From positions 799,001-863,000 of the forward strand of contig JACYXH010000400.1 of NCBI GenBank assembly GCA_026745465.1: 64,000 bases of DNA, in the 5' to 3' direction. The translations under genes and the position numbers were made by a program. Positions 9,275 through 22,163 of the stretch are shown piece after piece. The notes under the pieces were generated by a model. That model worked only from the letters and a program-made list of their open reading frames with translations, searched no databases and was not told the origin of the DNA. Within the stretch, counting starts at the first letter, position 1. Every line of letters begins with the position of its first letter. This DNA comes from Lota lota (taxonomy: Eukaryota > Chordata > Actinopteri > Gadiformes > Lotidae).

Positions 9275-12200
9275 TGTTTGATATACCACAAATGTTCACA
9301 TGACCAAATCTATAGGGAGCTTCTACAGAGTGATGTAAAGGTGTGAATCATATGAAATGTGTATTCATGAAGCTGAAGAGATTGAAACACTGAATTCACT
9401 AGGAATCCACACAACCCTGCATACAGCACCATGGAGCCAATAAACACACACCTTTGGTTAATTATTCCTACTCCCACCATTCCCAGCAGATGTTAAGAAA
9501 TGGAAGTAACTTAATGTGGCAATAAAATGAGATTAGGGGGAGCAGATAATGAAGGGAAAGAATTTACACAGATTCCATACTTTCTCCCAGGTAGGGTACC
9601 CTGTATTTGTTGACTTTGCGCTTTGGCAGTGTTCATCTCAGGACCAAAGTAGCTCCTCTGCTTTCAAGACCGCTCATATATATATACTATACTTCACAAA
9701 ACCTTTACATGTAATTGACTTTGCAATTGCAATGTGAACACAATTCTCAGCTCCAGTGGAAACTTGATCATCGTCATGCCTCTCCGACATAATCGGATAT
9801 GTGTGGACACATTGATCAAAGTGTGAGTCATTGCCAGTCCTCTCTGCCAGGGCATGTGCCTCTAGCCAGGGGCCTATTTGTTCTGTTTCGCCCACGATGC
9901 CTGACATCACGTTCCGGGGTATCAAGAAGAGACAACCATCAGGTATTCCCAGCAACCTGTGCGGACACGAGATGCTTATTGGTGGATTGTGCCCACGCTT
10001 GTGTGTGTTCAGAGTTCCTCAATGAGGAACTTGTTGTACTAATCTTTCAAAGGCAAGTTTTCAGATTGTGAGACACACCTTTGTAGTCCCACACAATGTC
10101 TAGGCAGGCTGAGGAATTAGGGCGTGGGGCTCTAATTAGACCTTTACATGGAAAAGAATAACAGGCTTATACCGGAGGAGAAATAAAAAGCAACACTGAA
10201 TAAATCATCTTCATCTTGTCTGCTATGTGAGCATTAAATTACATTGCCATAGCTTACTGAGGACTGTACAATGGAACGAATCAGCTTTGAATAATATATT
10301 GATACTGTGAGTGACTTGATATCGTCTATCTGGGGGATATGACGATGTCAAGAATGCATCGTCTAAGAATGCATCCATGACCAGACTGACTAACTAAACT
10401 TTGTTCTCGCCATCTATGAAATATGAAATATGTTATTTATTGACTTTCCACATTGGTAAAAAAGCTTTGGGTTTTTGCCGATGCTGCTTAGCGGCAGCCA
10501 TTTGTCTGTTGTAACAGAATCAACCTTTAAACGCATAAAGGATAGGTGTGAGTTAGGGTTGATACTGGCAAATATTTGCATTTCTTTGGCAGTAGAGCAC
10601 AGACACCTCTTTAAGTTGAGGAACTATTCTCAAAATGTCGGGGGGGGGGGGGGGTGCAATGGGGGACCACAAGAGACACACATGGGCGTGGCCAAGGACA
10701 GAGGAGAGAGGCCGTGTAACCTTTTGGTCATGGGATCCTTTTCCACAAAGAGAAACACATTATTACAGCCATAACATGCTTATTACTGTGCTCTGCCGCA
10801 TCCAGCTTCATCAAAACTATGTGGAGCAGGGCCCACAGTTAGTGAAGAAGAAGAAGATGTATCTCTCTGGGAATATTGTTGCACGTTCTCACAGAGTGAT
10901 CAATGTGAGATTTATTTTCAGGATTTTCTTTCAGGAAGCGAACAGACATATCATCATATTGTGCAAGGGATTAATCACTATAGTGCTGTTGGGCATGGTT
11001 TCAAATGGTTGGGGACGGAGTTACCGGTAGACTCTTGCAGGTTTTCTTGAAAAGTATAAGTAAGGGCCTCCTTGGTACAATCATAGCCAAAGGGCCATAG
11101 GGACAGAACTATAAGAAATAGTAGATAAATAGAGCATTTGAAGAAAATCTTCTGCATACAGACTTTGAACAGTGTGGGGTCGAGACAGATAGGGAGCTAA
11201 AAAGAGATAGCATAGCTAAAGAGAAAACATTAGGTGAAGAAAGACCTCAGAGGTGATGTCATGATGGCGCTGCCCACATTTCCACATAATACTCCATTTA
11301 AAATTAAAAAAAGTATGGCTTTTCATACACTTTTGCATAGTATATTTTACTGTCAGCATTTATTTACAGACAAATACAGTTTTGCCTTCGTGTATTTGTT
11401 GTTCTAACAAAAGTCCAGTACACACTGTGCGATAAAACAAATCTTAACCTAAAAGTTAAATTGCATAGCAGATGATATGTTTTTTATGAATGAAATACAT
11501 TTGAAACACCCTGCAGATATTCGGGGTCTAACAGGCTGTCTGGTGCGAGGCGCGACAGTCCCAAAAGAAAACAAAAGACATTAGAGGAATGTTAAGAATG
11601 TACCAATTGTGGTTTCCAAAGCTCTTGGCCGCTGAAGTCATAGGGGGACTTAGAGAATGGGTGGTTTGACAACATCTATGATTGTGGAGAAAGAGAAAGA
11701 CTGGGATTTGTTCTAACAGTTTAGGTTACCCAACACCACCTCACTCTTTCAACATAAAAAGGGATCCCTAATGTTTTTTCTCTCTCTCACTCTGTTCTTT
11801 TTTCACTAACCACCCCCTCCAGTCCTGCTTTTACAGGTGAGAACAAGTGAAGGCATATAATCTGCGGTCTGGTCCGCCACACCCCAAAAATAATGGAATG
11901 TGTAATAATAAAAGAAAAGAAACGAGGAGCAGCAGCAGTCATCATGGCCACACCCTTGGATCACGCCTCACCTTGTCTTATCCCCTCACTCCTTGGCTCT
12001 GAAGGGAGCAAACAAGGACAGTGTACAGAGCCTCCCAGCACCATGAAAGGCGTGGAGTTAATACAGATCCCCGGAGCAGCGCTGGGAATATCGGCTCTCA
12101 GAGTGGCAATCCCATTCAGCTTTAATTCACTCATGGTATAAACAAGGATTAAAACGGCCAATGCATGCTCTGTGTGTTAGTGAGACAATGGCCTATGCTT

Positions 12201-13963
12201 AATATTTCGTTTCAATAGCCCCTCTAAGCCGGCCCTCTGTATACACCCGTGTGTATTTGTATCACAGAGATGTCTGAGGGCACCATTGTGCATAGTGTAA
12301 TCCTTACAGATCTCCCAACCGGCTGCTCATTTTAGCCCGTGTGGTCCCATTTAGCTCAGACGACGAAGCACTGCGTCTAATTTAAGACTGTGTGAGCCTC
12401 TGGATTAAAGCGGACAGCTGAGTTTTACATTCAGCCGGGCCCTTTGGTCCAGACAAATATCTGCGGAAGGTCCCTCCTTTTTAAAAGTAACTATTGTGTC
12501 TGTCAGACACTTGACTTGCTTGCTGAGTGCATTGGGTGCGCAGTATGTCTCCCTCTGTAGGAGACAGTATTAAACTATACTATTAAACTATTACCAACTA
12601 TATACCATTAGTCTAGTAAAGAAAACGTTTAGGAGTATTTGGGTTAACTGTTGGGTTTGCTCAACATAAATATGAGTTATAATTAATGGATGATATCAGC
12701 TACTATTTTTAGTATATAGCATATAATACCTAGTGGTATTTAATATCTGCTAGAGAGACTTGAATTATGCTGACCTTGTGGAAATGTGGAAAAAGGGGAA
12801 CATAACAATGTGTTGCTGGGGTAACACGCCACAACACATAGCAGTGCATTTGGTAGCAGAGTTAATACTGGTTTTACTCATGGTGTATTTTTAATTGGGG
12901 AGCTGTTGGGAGTCTCCCACCTCTGACGGATTTAACTGGCAGGAAAACACTCAGTCCTCACCATGTGCAATCCTTGACTTGTAGCGTTATTGTAGGACCA
13001 CTAGATGGCACGCGAGTACAACCACATGGCTTCAAAGTTACCATTTAGATTTTTTCAGTAGATTTGAGTTTTTTAAGATAGAAAGAGACAGACAGAAGGA
13101 AAGGAAAAAACACTGAAGCAGAGAAAAACATAAATTAAAATAGAAGGAAATATAGGCCAAAATAGAGAAAAGAAAGAAAGACAAATAAATAGTAATGCAA
13201 TTGTAGGCCTAAATTCTATGTTTCAAAGAATAAAATATGCAAATAGACTGGGGCCATTTCGGTTTTACATAAAGAGTCCTGCCCTCTTCCATTAACCACG
13301 ATATAATTATCTGTCCACAAATGAGACAACATAACACACCTCAGCGGGTTGCCTCGGGGTAAATCAATCAAGATAATAATATACAGCACTACTATACTAG
13401 ACCGGATACGACAGTAAGATACTCATTCCCTTTACTTACATATTGTCAACGAGTAAACATGTATTTCACATTCCACTGACGCTATTGCAACAGGCTTTAC
13501 AATAATTATGCCTTTAAATACATTCCAGAAATGCAAGACCCCAGATCTTATGAGGGCTTGCTCAAACGTGTGGGGAGTGGTCATAACTTTTGTTAGTGTT
13601 AACTGTGGGTTTATATCCAGATGACACCTTTATGGGACAGATTTACGCGCGACTGCTCAAGCAGGCTAACCATAAAGGCATTTGTTATAAATTGATAGCC
13701 TATTAATTGAATAATTTATTAATCTGTGGCTATATGTTTATATAACTTAAATACTTAATTGTAGGGTAATATATCGTGTATTTTAATCGTAAGCTTATAT
13801 AAAATGACCAAAGCCTATTGGTTAGAATCTTTAGGGCAGTTATTAGAGCTCATTTAATTAAGACTTTACTAATTTGATTAATGTATACATTAAAGAAAAA
13901 GTAAATAAAAAATTCGAAACATATCGTTACTGTTTTTAAAGGTCATCGCCTGTTCCTACTCAC

Positions 13964-14114
13964 CTAGACAACACATTCTACTGTACAAATATCTGCTCCT
14001 TTCTCCGTTGCTCAGTGCATTCAGAAAATCCCCTCGTGTTCCCCCATATCTAATGCACAGGGTCTTAGAAAATAGCGAATCGGGGGCATCACCGGCTCTT
14101 TTGGCTGCTGCCAT
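13964..14114 (-). CDS. plec: plectin alternative first exon (YLY..CC type)
   Basis: The ATG at 14112-14114 opens 50 codons (MAAAKRAGDAPDSLFSKTLC...) plus one G before a consensus donor gtgagt, giving ...GERSRYLYSRMCCL|DERDRV. I recall a short mammalian plectin first exon ending ...ARRGYLYQQLCCVGG before DERDRV. The shared pattern R..YLY...CC[LV]G, with matching phase and place, supports homology; the N-terminal halves differ. The open frame continues upstream to 14171, but only through a GTG, so the ATG after GGAGGA is preferred. The cysteine pair near the junction is a plausible lipidation or membrane-association site, though that is inference. Which mammalian isoform letter this corresponds to I cannot state. 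Confidence 0.72.
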
Positions 14115-16172
14115 TCCTCCCAAGATACCAACACACGCGTCTCTGCTGTCACTTAAGATGTGCCATCCCACTCCATTCCTTTAGGGGTGTAACATGTAAA
14201 CGACATACAGTCGCAGCTGACACCTGCAGTCACCAACCATTTTGTAAAAGATCAAAAGTAATTTAGCAGCCCTTCCCCACGTAGTCCTACAATGCCCGCT
14301 AAAATGAGCTATCCCATCTATTTGTTGGCGGTAAACGGCTGTCTGAAAGGGTAAATATTTTACCTTGGTGTCATGGGTGTCATGGGTCCACTCGTACACA
14401 AAGTTAAAGATTCATTAGAGGTCACCACTGAGCGGATCCCAGGTCACATTTTAAAGAGACATGGACCTAAATGCGCAGCCTTCTCGTCTTACACAGAATG
14501 ACCTCTGCTCCAGAACCCCCTGGAATTGGTTTCTGATCCCGTCACACCTGATAGGGACCATAATGGCTATAATCTGGTCCTACGAGGACTACAAAATAGC
14601 TGAGATGGTATGGTATGAGAGTGGGGAGTGGGAACTGAACCTCTTGCTTAGGTGTCACTTTTTGCAATCATTAAATGTAGCCTATCATTTAAAAAATGAT
14701 GAAGAAAGAATGCTACATTGGAAAGTCTGAATGGAGAAATGAATAGAAGTGAGAAAGAGAAAAGTTTGTTTACTATCGCCCACAGCTTCTATACGTATGT
14801 CACAAAGTAGGACAGCTGCTTTTCAAAGGTCAAATGTCAGATTTGTAATACATTTCATGTAATGGCGTCATTAAAATGCCATGATCTTTAAGAGACATAT
14901 TCCACAAACGCTCTGAGTAAACGCGGTGGATGCTATTAAATACCATGAGCCAAGTGGTACCAAGATGTTCTGCGAGGAGGGGGATGGGGGGGGGGGGGGG
15001 GAGTATAAATAAACTCAAAGACCCAAAGACTGGATGTTTCCCCGGCACACAAGTGTCACTCATAAAATTGTACATATATATACACATATATATATATTGA
15101 CACCAAACCTGTAATATAAATAAGTTACTGTATTTTAACAGATTGTTTCCTGCTGCCACCCCTACCCAAATGAAGCGTATGTGTGTGTGTGTGTGTGTGT
15201 GTGTTTGTGCGTGTGCTTGCGAGTGTGGTGCGTTCCGATCGTTGACCTTTATCATATCAACAGGAAGTAGGGCTTGGGTGCCATTGCGCGAGAAGCATGA
15301 CACGTTCTCTAGGCTAAATCCTACAGGGTGAGGTGTGGTCGACGAGGCTTCGAAAACTATTCAGTATTCAAAACACACACACACACAAAGCCACACACGC
15401 ACACACATCCCAACAGCATCTGAGTTGTGGTTGCATGACCTGGGCTGACACATGACGACACAAGTTTATGAAAATCTGCTATTTGCATATCTATCTTTGC
15501 ATAGAATGCATTGCTGGAAGTCTTATAGTCCATAGAGTATTGGGAATGTGGCGCTGGCTTTTATGCATGTTGTGTGTGTGCGTGTGCGGGAAGAATGTTC
15601 ACCCGACAACCCCTTTTCCCCTGTGTGACCTTTCCACCGACCCCTGGGGGTCACCGGGGTCAGGGGCTAGCAACGGGTGACACTGTTCCCACTTTCACAC
15701 CGACACCCCCCCACCCTCCACCCTCCACCCTCCACTCCTGCCTCCTAGCCTCATGAACCATCCCGCTATTCCAAGGTCACATTCCGTCTCTCTCAGTCTG
15801 CCTACAGCCTATCAAAAGCCATACTTTTTTTTTGGTAGCGAAACAATGGTAGCACCAAAGGAAGGTGTAGCAATCGACGGAGCAATCAAAACCGTTTTAT
15901 ATGAAATGGACCGAATAATGATGTGAAAGGACGAAAGAACGGAAGGCTTTTCTCAGAGACGAGAGATCAAGATCATCAAGATCAAGCATATGTTGATTAT
16001 CTAATGTGCCGCACCCATATTTGGAAATCAATTGCTGCCCAGCCAAGTGCAGACTCATTGCGACACGCAAATTTGAATTTCTGGATGGTCTCACAATGCC
16101 ACCTGCTTCACAACAACAGTAGGCAACATCCCTACTCCACAATCTCTCTACTCTCACTGCTGTACTATGTTC

Positions 16173-16174
<2 letters not shown>

Positions 16175-16263
<89 letters not shown>
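16175..16263 (+). repeat. (GA)n microsatellite
   Basis: About 44 uninterrupted GA units in intronic or flanking DNA. The long open frames across it on both strands are repeat artefacts. Confidence 0.98.
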
Positions 16264-16266
<3 letters not shown>

Positions 16267-17295
16267 ACAGTTGGGGGTGACAGTAACATGGCTGTTATGC
16301 TGTATGGAAGCCAGTGGAAGGGGACAGATGAACCATTCATCATACTGGCAATATTGGCAGAGTAACATATTATTATTTATTTAAAGCAAGTGATACTCTC
16401 ACACAACTAGTATAACAATGCTTTAAAGGTCTGTGTTGTAAAGGTTAAATAATCATTAGAAATAAATGATTTGGTTAAAAAGGTACATTTGAAGGAACGG
16501 CCACACCTGGTCCATTTACATGTGAAAAGAGGTTGGAGGTGTCGCGTTGCAGCAATCCCCTCCCTGACAGGTGCACTCCTACTATACCTTAATAAAGCGG
16601 TTGTTCGACAACAGAAGAAGTGTTTTGCGTGTGTGTGTCTATTATTGGGAGGTGGGCCAGATTGGCAAACAGTCAGTTCGCCTTTTTGATATCAGGACAA
16701 CAAGGGCGTTGCTGGGAGTTTAAATGAGTGTGAGAGGGTGGAAGACGGGAATTAATCTCCACCAGGTTTTCACTCTTCAGGTCTCACATATTCCTGCAGT
16801 ATGAGACAAAGCCGTGGGCTCCAGTCCCATGCGTGTCTCTGTGTACCGAGGGTTTAAACCCGCTGCAGCTGCAGAGACAACGTACACTTCAGTCACACGC
16901 ACACAGACTCAGTGACATTAGCACACATGACCCACGGCATGGTCAGGGGTCACACCTTGATCCAGTGGGATGAATATCAAAGCAGGATGGGGGCCGGAGG
17001 GGCACGTATGAATTTATACCCATGTGAGAGTGGCGGCACGTGACGCAATCGGCACGCATGTCTAGCCTAAACGTAGCGCATATTTGTGGCCAAACACAAA
17101 GGTATGGGGAAACAAATATGAACAAGAAAACATTGACAAAATATCATCAACGTCACTTTGAGGTGGATGTATAAAGCACAATCACCTCACTGCCCAGTGT
17201 TTAGTGAGAAGTCACTGCTAGACAGAAAGGCAATCAATTAATAAAGGTGGGCGAAAAAAAACTCACATGGCCCTAATCTGTTAATGACTTACTAC

Positions 17296-17330
17296 CACCA
17301 CCACCACCACCACTACTACTACTACTACAA
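17296..17330 (+). repeat. (ACC)n(ACT)n trinucleotide array
   Basis: Seven or so ACC units pass directly into ACT units, about 55 bp downstream (gene direction) of the donor of the 1b-like exon. Confidence 0.95.
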
Positions 17331-17387
17331 CCTTGGACTTCACCACAACTGGTGTTCCTTCTCGCTTGTAAAGTTGATCTCTCTTAC

Positions 17388-17482
17388 CTGGTCTCTTGTG
17401 TTTTCGTGAATGCCATATTGTGCCCCAACAGCACCAGGGCGAGCACCAGCGTCCAGTGTCCAGAGGGGATAGCTGACGGCAT
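17388..17482 (-). pseudogene. plec: plectin 1b-like first exon with a frame break
   Basis: A strong donor (CAG|gtaaga) follows an ATG-initiated frame, MPSAIPSGHWTLVLALVLLG, a short polar start plus a hydrophobic segment. Mammalian plectin 1b, the mitochondrial isoform, likewise begins MEPSGSLFPS, then a hydrophobic anchor, then WHWRK and basic residues before the junction. Here the matching WHSRKHKRP lies in the +1 frame, directly after the hydrophobic segment, and that second frame ends in the required phase 1 (P|D). The ATG frame ends in phase 2 and would hit a stop on entering exon 2. The simplest reading is a real 1b exon with a one-base indel, either a sequence error or true decay. An overlapping frame from 17495 (MSGRNAVSYPLW) ends in phase 0 and is not favoured. 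Confidence 0.55.
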
Positions 17483-18591
17483 TGCGACCAGACATAAGTT
17501 CAGAGTGGGGCTTTGGCGGCGGTGACAGCTGGTCCACCGTGGAGTAAAAGGGGAGCGGGGCCGGCGTGGGTGTGGAAGGGGGGCCTGCTGTTCTCAGTAC
17601 CATTCTATTTATTTTTCATTAAAATGTTGGCGATTTCTTACTCATCACAGCTTTTATTTTATTGTATGGTCACTCTCATTGTTAGGGACACATATCAATA
17701 TCAACCCACATATCAACCCAGATAGCCATTGCCATTACAATCTCAGTGAGCTATCGACTGATTATTTGAGTTCCTTGTTCAAACTTCAAATGGACCCGTT
17801 CGGCAGATTAATCCTGGAAATCCAACTGTGTCATATCCCAAGAAAATAATGAGATAGTCAGTAACTCTGTAACTGTATTTCTCTTAATATAGCTTCACAG
17901 TTGTATCACAAAATGATATGTACGTGTAAATACACCATAATATTCATGAGGTCTATACATAGTACACATAGCCACAATGACAGCAAACAACCATGGCTTC
18001 ACACATGTGTACAAAACAATAACAGGTGGTCACAAACCCACCCACACATACACAAACAGCGACTCAATGGAATCACTCTTCTATCTTAGGTCAGAGTTGT
18101 TTTCTGCTGCACATTGCCCCTCAATATGTCATGAGTGACAGGAACAACACTTCCTGAACCTAGGGGTCAGCCTTACCCTTGAAGCAGCACATATCCACAC
18201 CATTACATGAATAGGAAGCGGGGAAAGAAAGACCAGCGAGAGTTAACCCTTAATGCAAGTACCCGACACGGTGACCTACGTGTTTGAAAATGGAATAGAG
18301 ACGGTGCTGTGGTCGCCTGTTGCTCCGCAGCTCGGAGCTAAAAACGTGTGCATATTGTGCCAACGGTGTGAGCTGCCTTGTTTGTAAGTCTGTGTACGTG
18401 TAGTACCCCTCAGAAGGAGAACAATATTTCACACGCGCTGGGTTTACCAAAAACACACCGACAGATGGACGGACTGAGTGGCGGACGGACAGACAGACAG
18501 ACTGACAGACAGACAGGGAAGGTGGGCAGACGGACGGACAGCTGGATAGATACAGTACATTGACACACCATTCCTTACGCTATCAACCTAC
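17483..18591 (-). other. plec: sequence between 1b-like and 1d exons
   Basis: This 1.1-kb stretch presumably includes the 1b promoter and 5'UTR on its left. A five-codon frame (MCCFK) ending phase 1 before gtaagg at 18177-18192 is noted but not called, because such tiny frames occur by chance. A GACA array lies at 18485-18515. Confidence 0.5.
18485..18515 (+). repeat. (GACA)n-type tetranucleotide array
   Basis: Imperfect gacagacagactgacagaca array, about 75 bp downstream (gene direction) of the 1d donor. Confidence 0.9.
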
Positions 18592-18607
18592 CGGGTATGA
18601 TCTTCAT
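18592..18607 (-). CDS. plec: plectin alternative first exon 1d
   Basis: A tiny coding piece: the ATG at 18605-18607 gives MKIIP plus one G, then donor gtaggt, so the spliced product reads MKIIP|DERDRVQKK. Mammalian plectin 1d begins MKIVP|DERDRV, differing by one conservative residue. Plectin 1d is the Z-disc isoform of striated muscle that anchors desmin filaments. The sequence upstream (gene direction) has a pyrimidine-rich, ATG-free leader that ends ctcccgtag before the ATG. Five codons alone would not be evidence, but the near identity together with the phase is. Neighbouring first exons lie 1.1 kb (1b-like) and 4.5 kb (isoform 1) away. Confidence 0.85.
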
Positions 18608-18871
18608 CTACGGGAGTAGTGGTGGACGTAGCCGGTAGATAAAGAGACAGACAGAGAGACAGACGTGGAAAGTGGGGGGAAGGAAGGGGAAGGAAGAGAC
18701 TTCTGTTTGTTCTCGCTCTTACTGCCTTGTTTCCCCCCCTGTTGAATCTTGACAGCCCTTGCCTGCTGCTAGGATTCATCAGCCCTGCGCTCTGGTGGTC
18801 CCATAGTTAGCCAAGGGAGGGGAGTGTATGGGGGGGGGGCTGTTTGGGCATGCCATGCCAATCCTTGGAGT

Positions 18872-18893
18872 GGGGGGGGGGGGGGGGGGGGGG
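18872..18893 (+). repeat. poly-G tract
   Basis: An uninterrupted G run of about 22 bases within a broader G-rich segment (18821-18925). On the other strand it produces the proline-rich open frames seen there. Confidence 0.95.
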
Positions 18894-21052
18894 TTGAGTG
18901 GGCTTGGGGGTGGTGGTGTGGGTGCCCAAGAGGAGAGGTCTGGAACTGCTGGTGACAGGTTATAAATACACAGCAGATCCAGAGGATCACAGAGTGTCAC
19001 TGTTGGGAACTGATGGAAGCACTCTGGGGGCCTGCTTGGCTTCACTGGCCCCCTAGTGGCCAATCCCATGTACTTTCTCTCTTCATCTCCCTCGCTCACA
19101 TGGTCTCGCTATTGCTCGGTGATGACGAAGGATACTTTATTTAGTGTGATTAAGTCAGGGGCCAGGAAAAAAAAACGGATCCACGCAATTCCCAATTTGA
19201 TATGATTACCTTTAAAAGAGATCATAGAGCGCTAATATTATCAAAGCACACTTGTATAATATTACTGTCAAGAGAACATTGATAGAGTCTATTAGAAGTT
19301 GATGAAATAAACCGAATCTATGTTGCCCCAACTAAAACCTTGATTAACTATAACATGATGGTGCTACAGAACAGAATACAACTGATGACATAGCACGAGG
19401 CCATGTGAGTGCACTCAGGGCTTAATAAGAGCTGGCTATCTGGAGGGTTTTGCATGTCGGTTCAGAGCCGCCCACAATGCTGAGCTCCTATTGCCTTTTG
19501 GGAAGCCAGCAATGCATAACATACTCTAAATATAGTTAAGCTTTAACTTACGCATATGGCATTGTCAATTGCGGTGCTGACAAGTAAATAAGAATGCCCA
19601 GCACCAAGTGCCCTGGGAGACTGTTTGAGTGGAGAGTGTTTTAACTTCCCTGATAACACATGGACACTGATGAACTGCCAAATGTCTCCGGTGAAATCCT
19701 GGTTTCCATGCGACAACACCCGTGTGATCGATTGAGCCATACTCCCAGAGAAATCCCCGAATGACATAGTCATGTTGTCTTCATGAACTCATGAACTCCC
19801 TTAACACCTGAGCTCTGAGTCTGTAGAACCAAAAGGAATTTCCAACTCGATTTTGATGAAAAGAAAAAGCCTCTGGTCTATGTTTTACATAGGAGAAATA
19901 AATGTGCGTATTGGAATGGTAAATCCCAATGATCTGATGAATTCATACATTCAAAAACCAACCATGAATGACATGTTTATGGGGGCTTTAGAGGACACAT
20001 CAGGGATGAGTTAATAGGTAGACGATGTACAATTACAGCAGATTGAAGACACGACAAAAAACTTACTAAATCTTTCATAATGCAACTTTCTTCATGTGTG
20101 TTTGCTCTCGAGTTTGCCAGAAATCATTCACTTGTTGTGCCGCTATGCACAATTCTAAAATGTTCAGCTTCAGTCATTACTCAGACTTGTACAGTCTGGC
20201 GTTAAATGTGCTTCCAGAACTGGCAACCAATACACAATATGCACACAACTTTTTCATGAGACAGAGGATTATGTTCTGGCTTCTCAGTAAACTCCACCGC
20301 TGGACTGCTGCCTTCTGCGTCATGTGCTTGTTTCTCAATCATAATCTGTTGACTGTTGATGGCTCACATCTCATGATGAGCCGACTGAAATATCAGATGG
20401 GACTTCACAGGTGGAGTGACATTGGCCGTGAGGGGCGGCTTGGTTCCATTATTTTGGAGAAACAAGAGACAGTGACCAGAAAGGCTGTAACAACAGTATG
20501 CAACTTCCCATAGCGGCCAAGCCTCGACACGGTTTATGGATAGACTGCTAACACCATGTAGCCCGCCATTGTATTGATTTTCTATCTTTTTTCACTGAAG
20601 AAAAGGCCAGGGTTACAAATTAGACCTTTACATTTGGCGGCAGGTCCAGGCACTGAGTCATTGACGACAACCAAAATCATGTGCCCCTGCTAATGAAAGG
20701 GAACAAGCAGCTAGACTAGCTCTTCATTTCATGAATCACACAACTATGCAGTGGGCATATTTTCAGGGATGGAAACGCAAGGGAAACCAAATGTCATATC
20801 TGGATAAGAACGGCAGTCTAATTGCCCCTGGTGCCATGTGTAGCAGACACATTTCAAATGGCACCGTAGGCACGTCTACTTACAACAAGAAATCCCTTGC
20901 TGTTCAGTTTAGGTCTAAAGACTTTGAAATGTATGATCTGGAAGACCAACAAGTCAAGTCCAACATGTGTCTATGAAATTAGGAATACACCAGAGAGAGT
21001 AATCTGTCCCAGATTCTACATGACTGAAGGTGTCTGATGCCTTAAGGAAGTT

Positions 21053-21195
21053 TGAGAGAGAGACAGAGACAGACAGAGACAGAGACAGAGACAGAGAGAG
21101 AGAGTGTGAGACAGACAGAAAGAGAGAAATAGAGAGAGACGATAGGGACAAAGAGAGGGAGACAGAGTGAGACAGTGAGAGAGACATACACAGAG
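21053..21195 (+). repeat. GA/GACA-rich purine block
   Basis: A degenerate mixture of gaga, gacaga and gagaca units over about 140 bp, creating long Ser/Leu-rich open frames on the minus strand that are not genes. Confidence 0.9.
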
Positions 21196-22133
21196 AAAGA
21201 ATGAGAATGAAAAAAGTATGAAGGTGCAATTGACAACCTCTGTTTAACGGTGTGACTGATTTTGCTGATAGCATTTGAATCTGTCACCATACCAAAATGA
21301 TGCAATAATCTCTGCATAAAACATGGGATCTCAACAAGACTTGTTTGCAATGCTATTTACAGTAGATAATTTATGCATGTATGTATTTGTTGTACAAATA
21401 TAGTCTGTGCTAGACCTCTACTAACTCTTAACGGTCAGTAGATGTCAGCAGTGAGTTAGCCAATACAGTGGACACTGGCTAGGACAATACTGTGGCAGGC
21501 CACTGTCAGATCAGACCGCTTCATATTTCACAGAGAGAACAGAGAACAGTTTTACAAAACAAGCTTAGCAAGAGACAAATTCAATATTAGCAGTCATTTT
21601 TATCTAGGTAATTTACATGTGTTTTTTACTAGGTATACTGAATGGAACACTTCTCACGAGGAATTTCTTATTTGTTTGGGTGTGATCCATGATTTTCTAA
21701 ATCTGCATTTCATCTCAGCACAAAAGGGAATGGCTTATATTATGACTAACAGTTGAATATGAGAACCGGGCTACTAATTTGATCCAGACCGAACCATCAT
21801 GTGTGGAACAAAACAAACACACCCATGCTGGTGTGAGCAAAGTCTTTCAACTTCCTGACTTTCTTTTGCTCCCATGCGCACTCACTCACTCGCTCACACC
21901 CACAACGGGCAACGCCCTTGTGCATTTCACTATCTTCTCTGAGAAATGTCAGTCACAATCCTTTATTCAGTTTTTTAAATGTTGTGGAATGCCAGACACG
22001 ACCCCCAGTTAGTCAGACGGAGATGTTACAGTTAAATACGACAAAACATTTGTGTGTGTCTACCTCTGCAAGGCAACCACTGACTTGTTTTGGCAATGTG
22101 TTCTGAACATTCTGGAAATTTTAGTTGTTGCCA

Positions 22134-22163
22134 TTGCCAATGTCAGGCAACTGACATTGGCAA
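22134..22163. repeat. perfect hairpin, 13-bp arms
   Basis: ttgccaatgtcag and ctgacattggcaa are exact reverse complements around gcaa, followed by gtcaggcaggcagg. It lies about 950 bp downstream (gene direction) of the isoform 1 donor. Confidence 0.85.

Larger units (their letters stand above)
8663..13963 (-). other. plec: first-intron sequence between 1a-like and YLY..CC exons
   Basis: This 5.3-kb stretch has no supported gene. It contains (CT)n at 8828-8857, a 13-bp inverted repeat around a 45-bp spacer (9204-9216 and 9262-9274), a G15 run at 10640-10654 and AT-rich DNA from 13080 to 13930. The first few hundred bases to the right of 8662 are expected to hold the 1a promoter, but I see no clear TATA element. 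Confidence 0.55.
14115..17387 (-). other. plec: first-intron sequence
   Basis: This 3.3-kb stretch has no supported exon. A donor-like site after ...HDTHDTK near 14363 is in the wrong phase. It contains a G run (14986-15001), (TG)n (15179-15204), a long (GA)n (16175-16263), a duplicated ccaccct unit near 15710-15735 and a trinucleotide array (17296-17330). Confidence 0.55.

Noticed and set aside
14363-14399. ATG frame MYEWTHDTHDTK ending at gtaaaa
   Set aside because: Phase 0, so it cannot join exon 2 in frame, and the needed frame contains a stop.
15897-16384. Long open frames over (GA)n on both strands
   Set aside because: Entirely due to the simple repeat. The same applies to frames at 1497-1877, 34695-34966, 50010-50393, 56434-56874, 58018-58502 and 63473-63880.
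18177-18192. Five-codon phase-1 frame MCCFK before gtaagg
   Set aside because: Length equals the 1d exon and the donor is good, but similar tiny frames (MISFK at 19210-19225, MIFL near 22665, MSTK near 46920) occur by chance. There is no homology to support it.
19543-19773. 77-codon minus frame running into gtaagt
   Set aside because: It meets the donor after a C in phase 0, which is incompatible with exon 2, and has no recognisable domain.
20094-20513. 139-codon plus-strand open frame
   Set aside because: No family, no splice context and no start context of note; likely a random open frame antisense to plectin.
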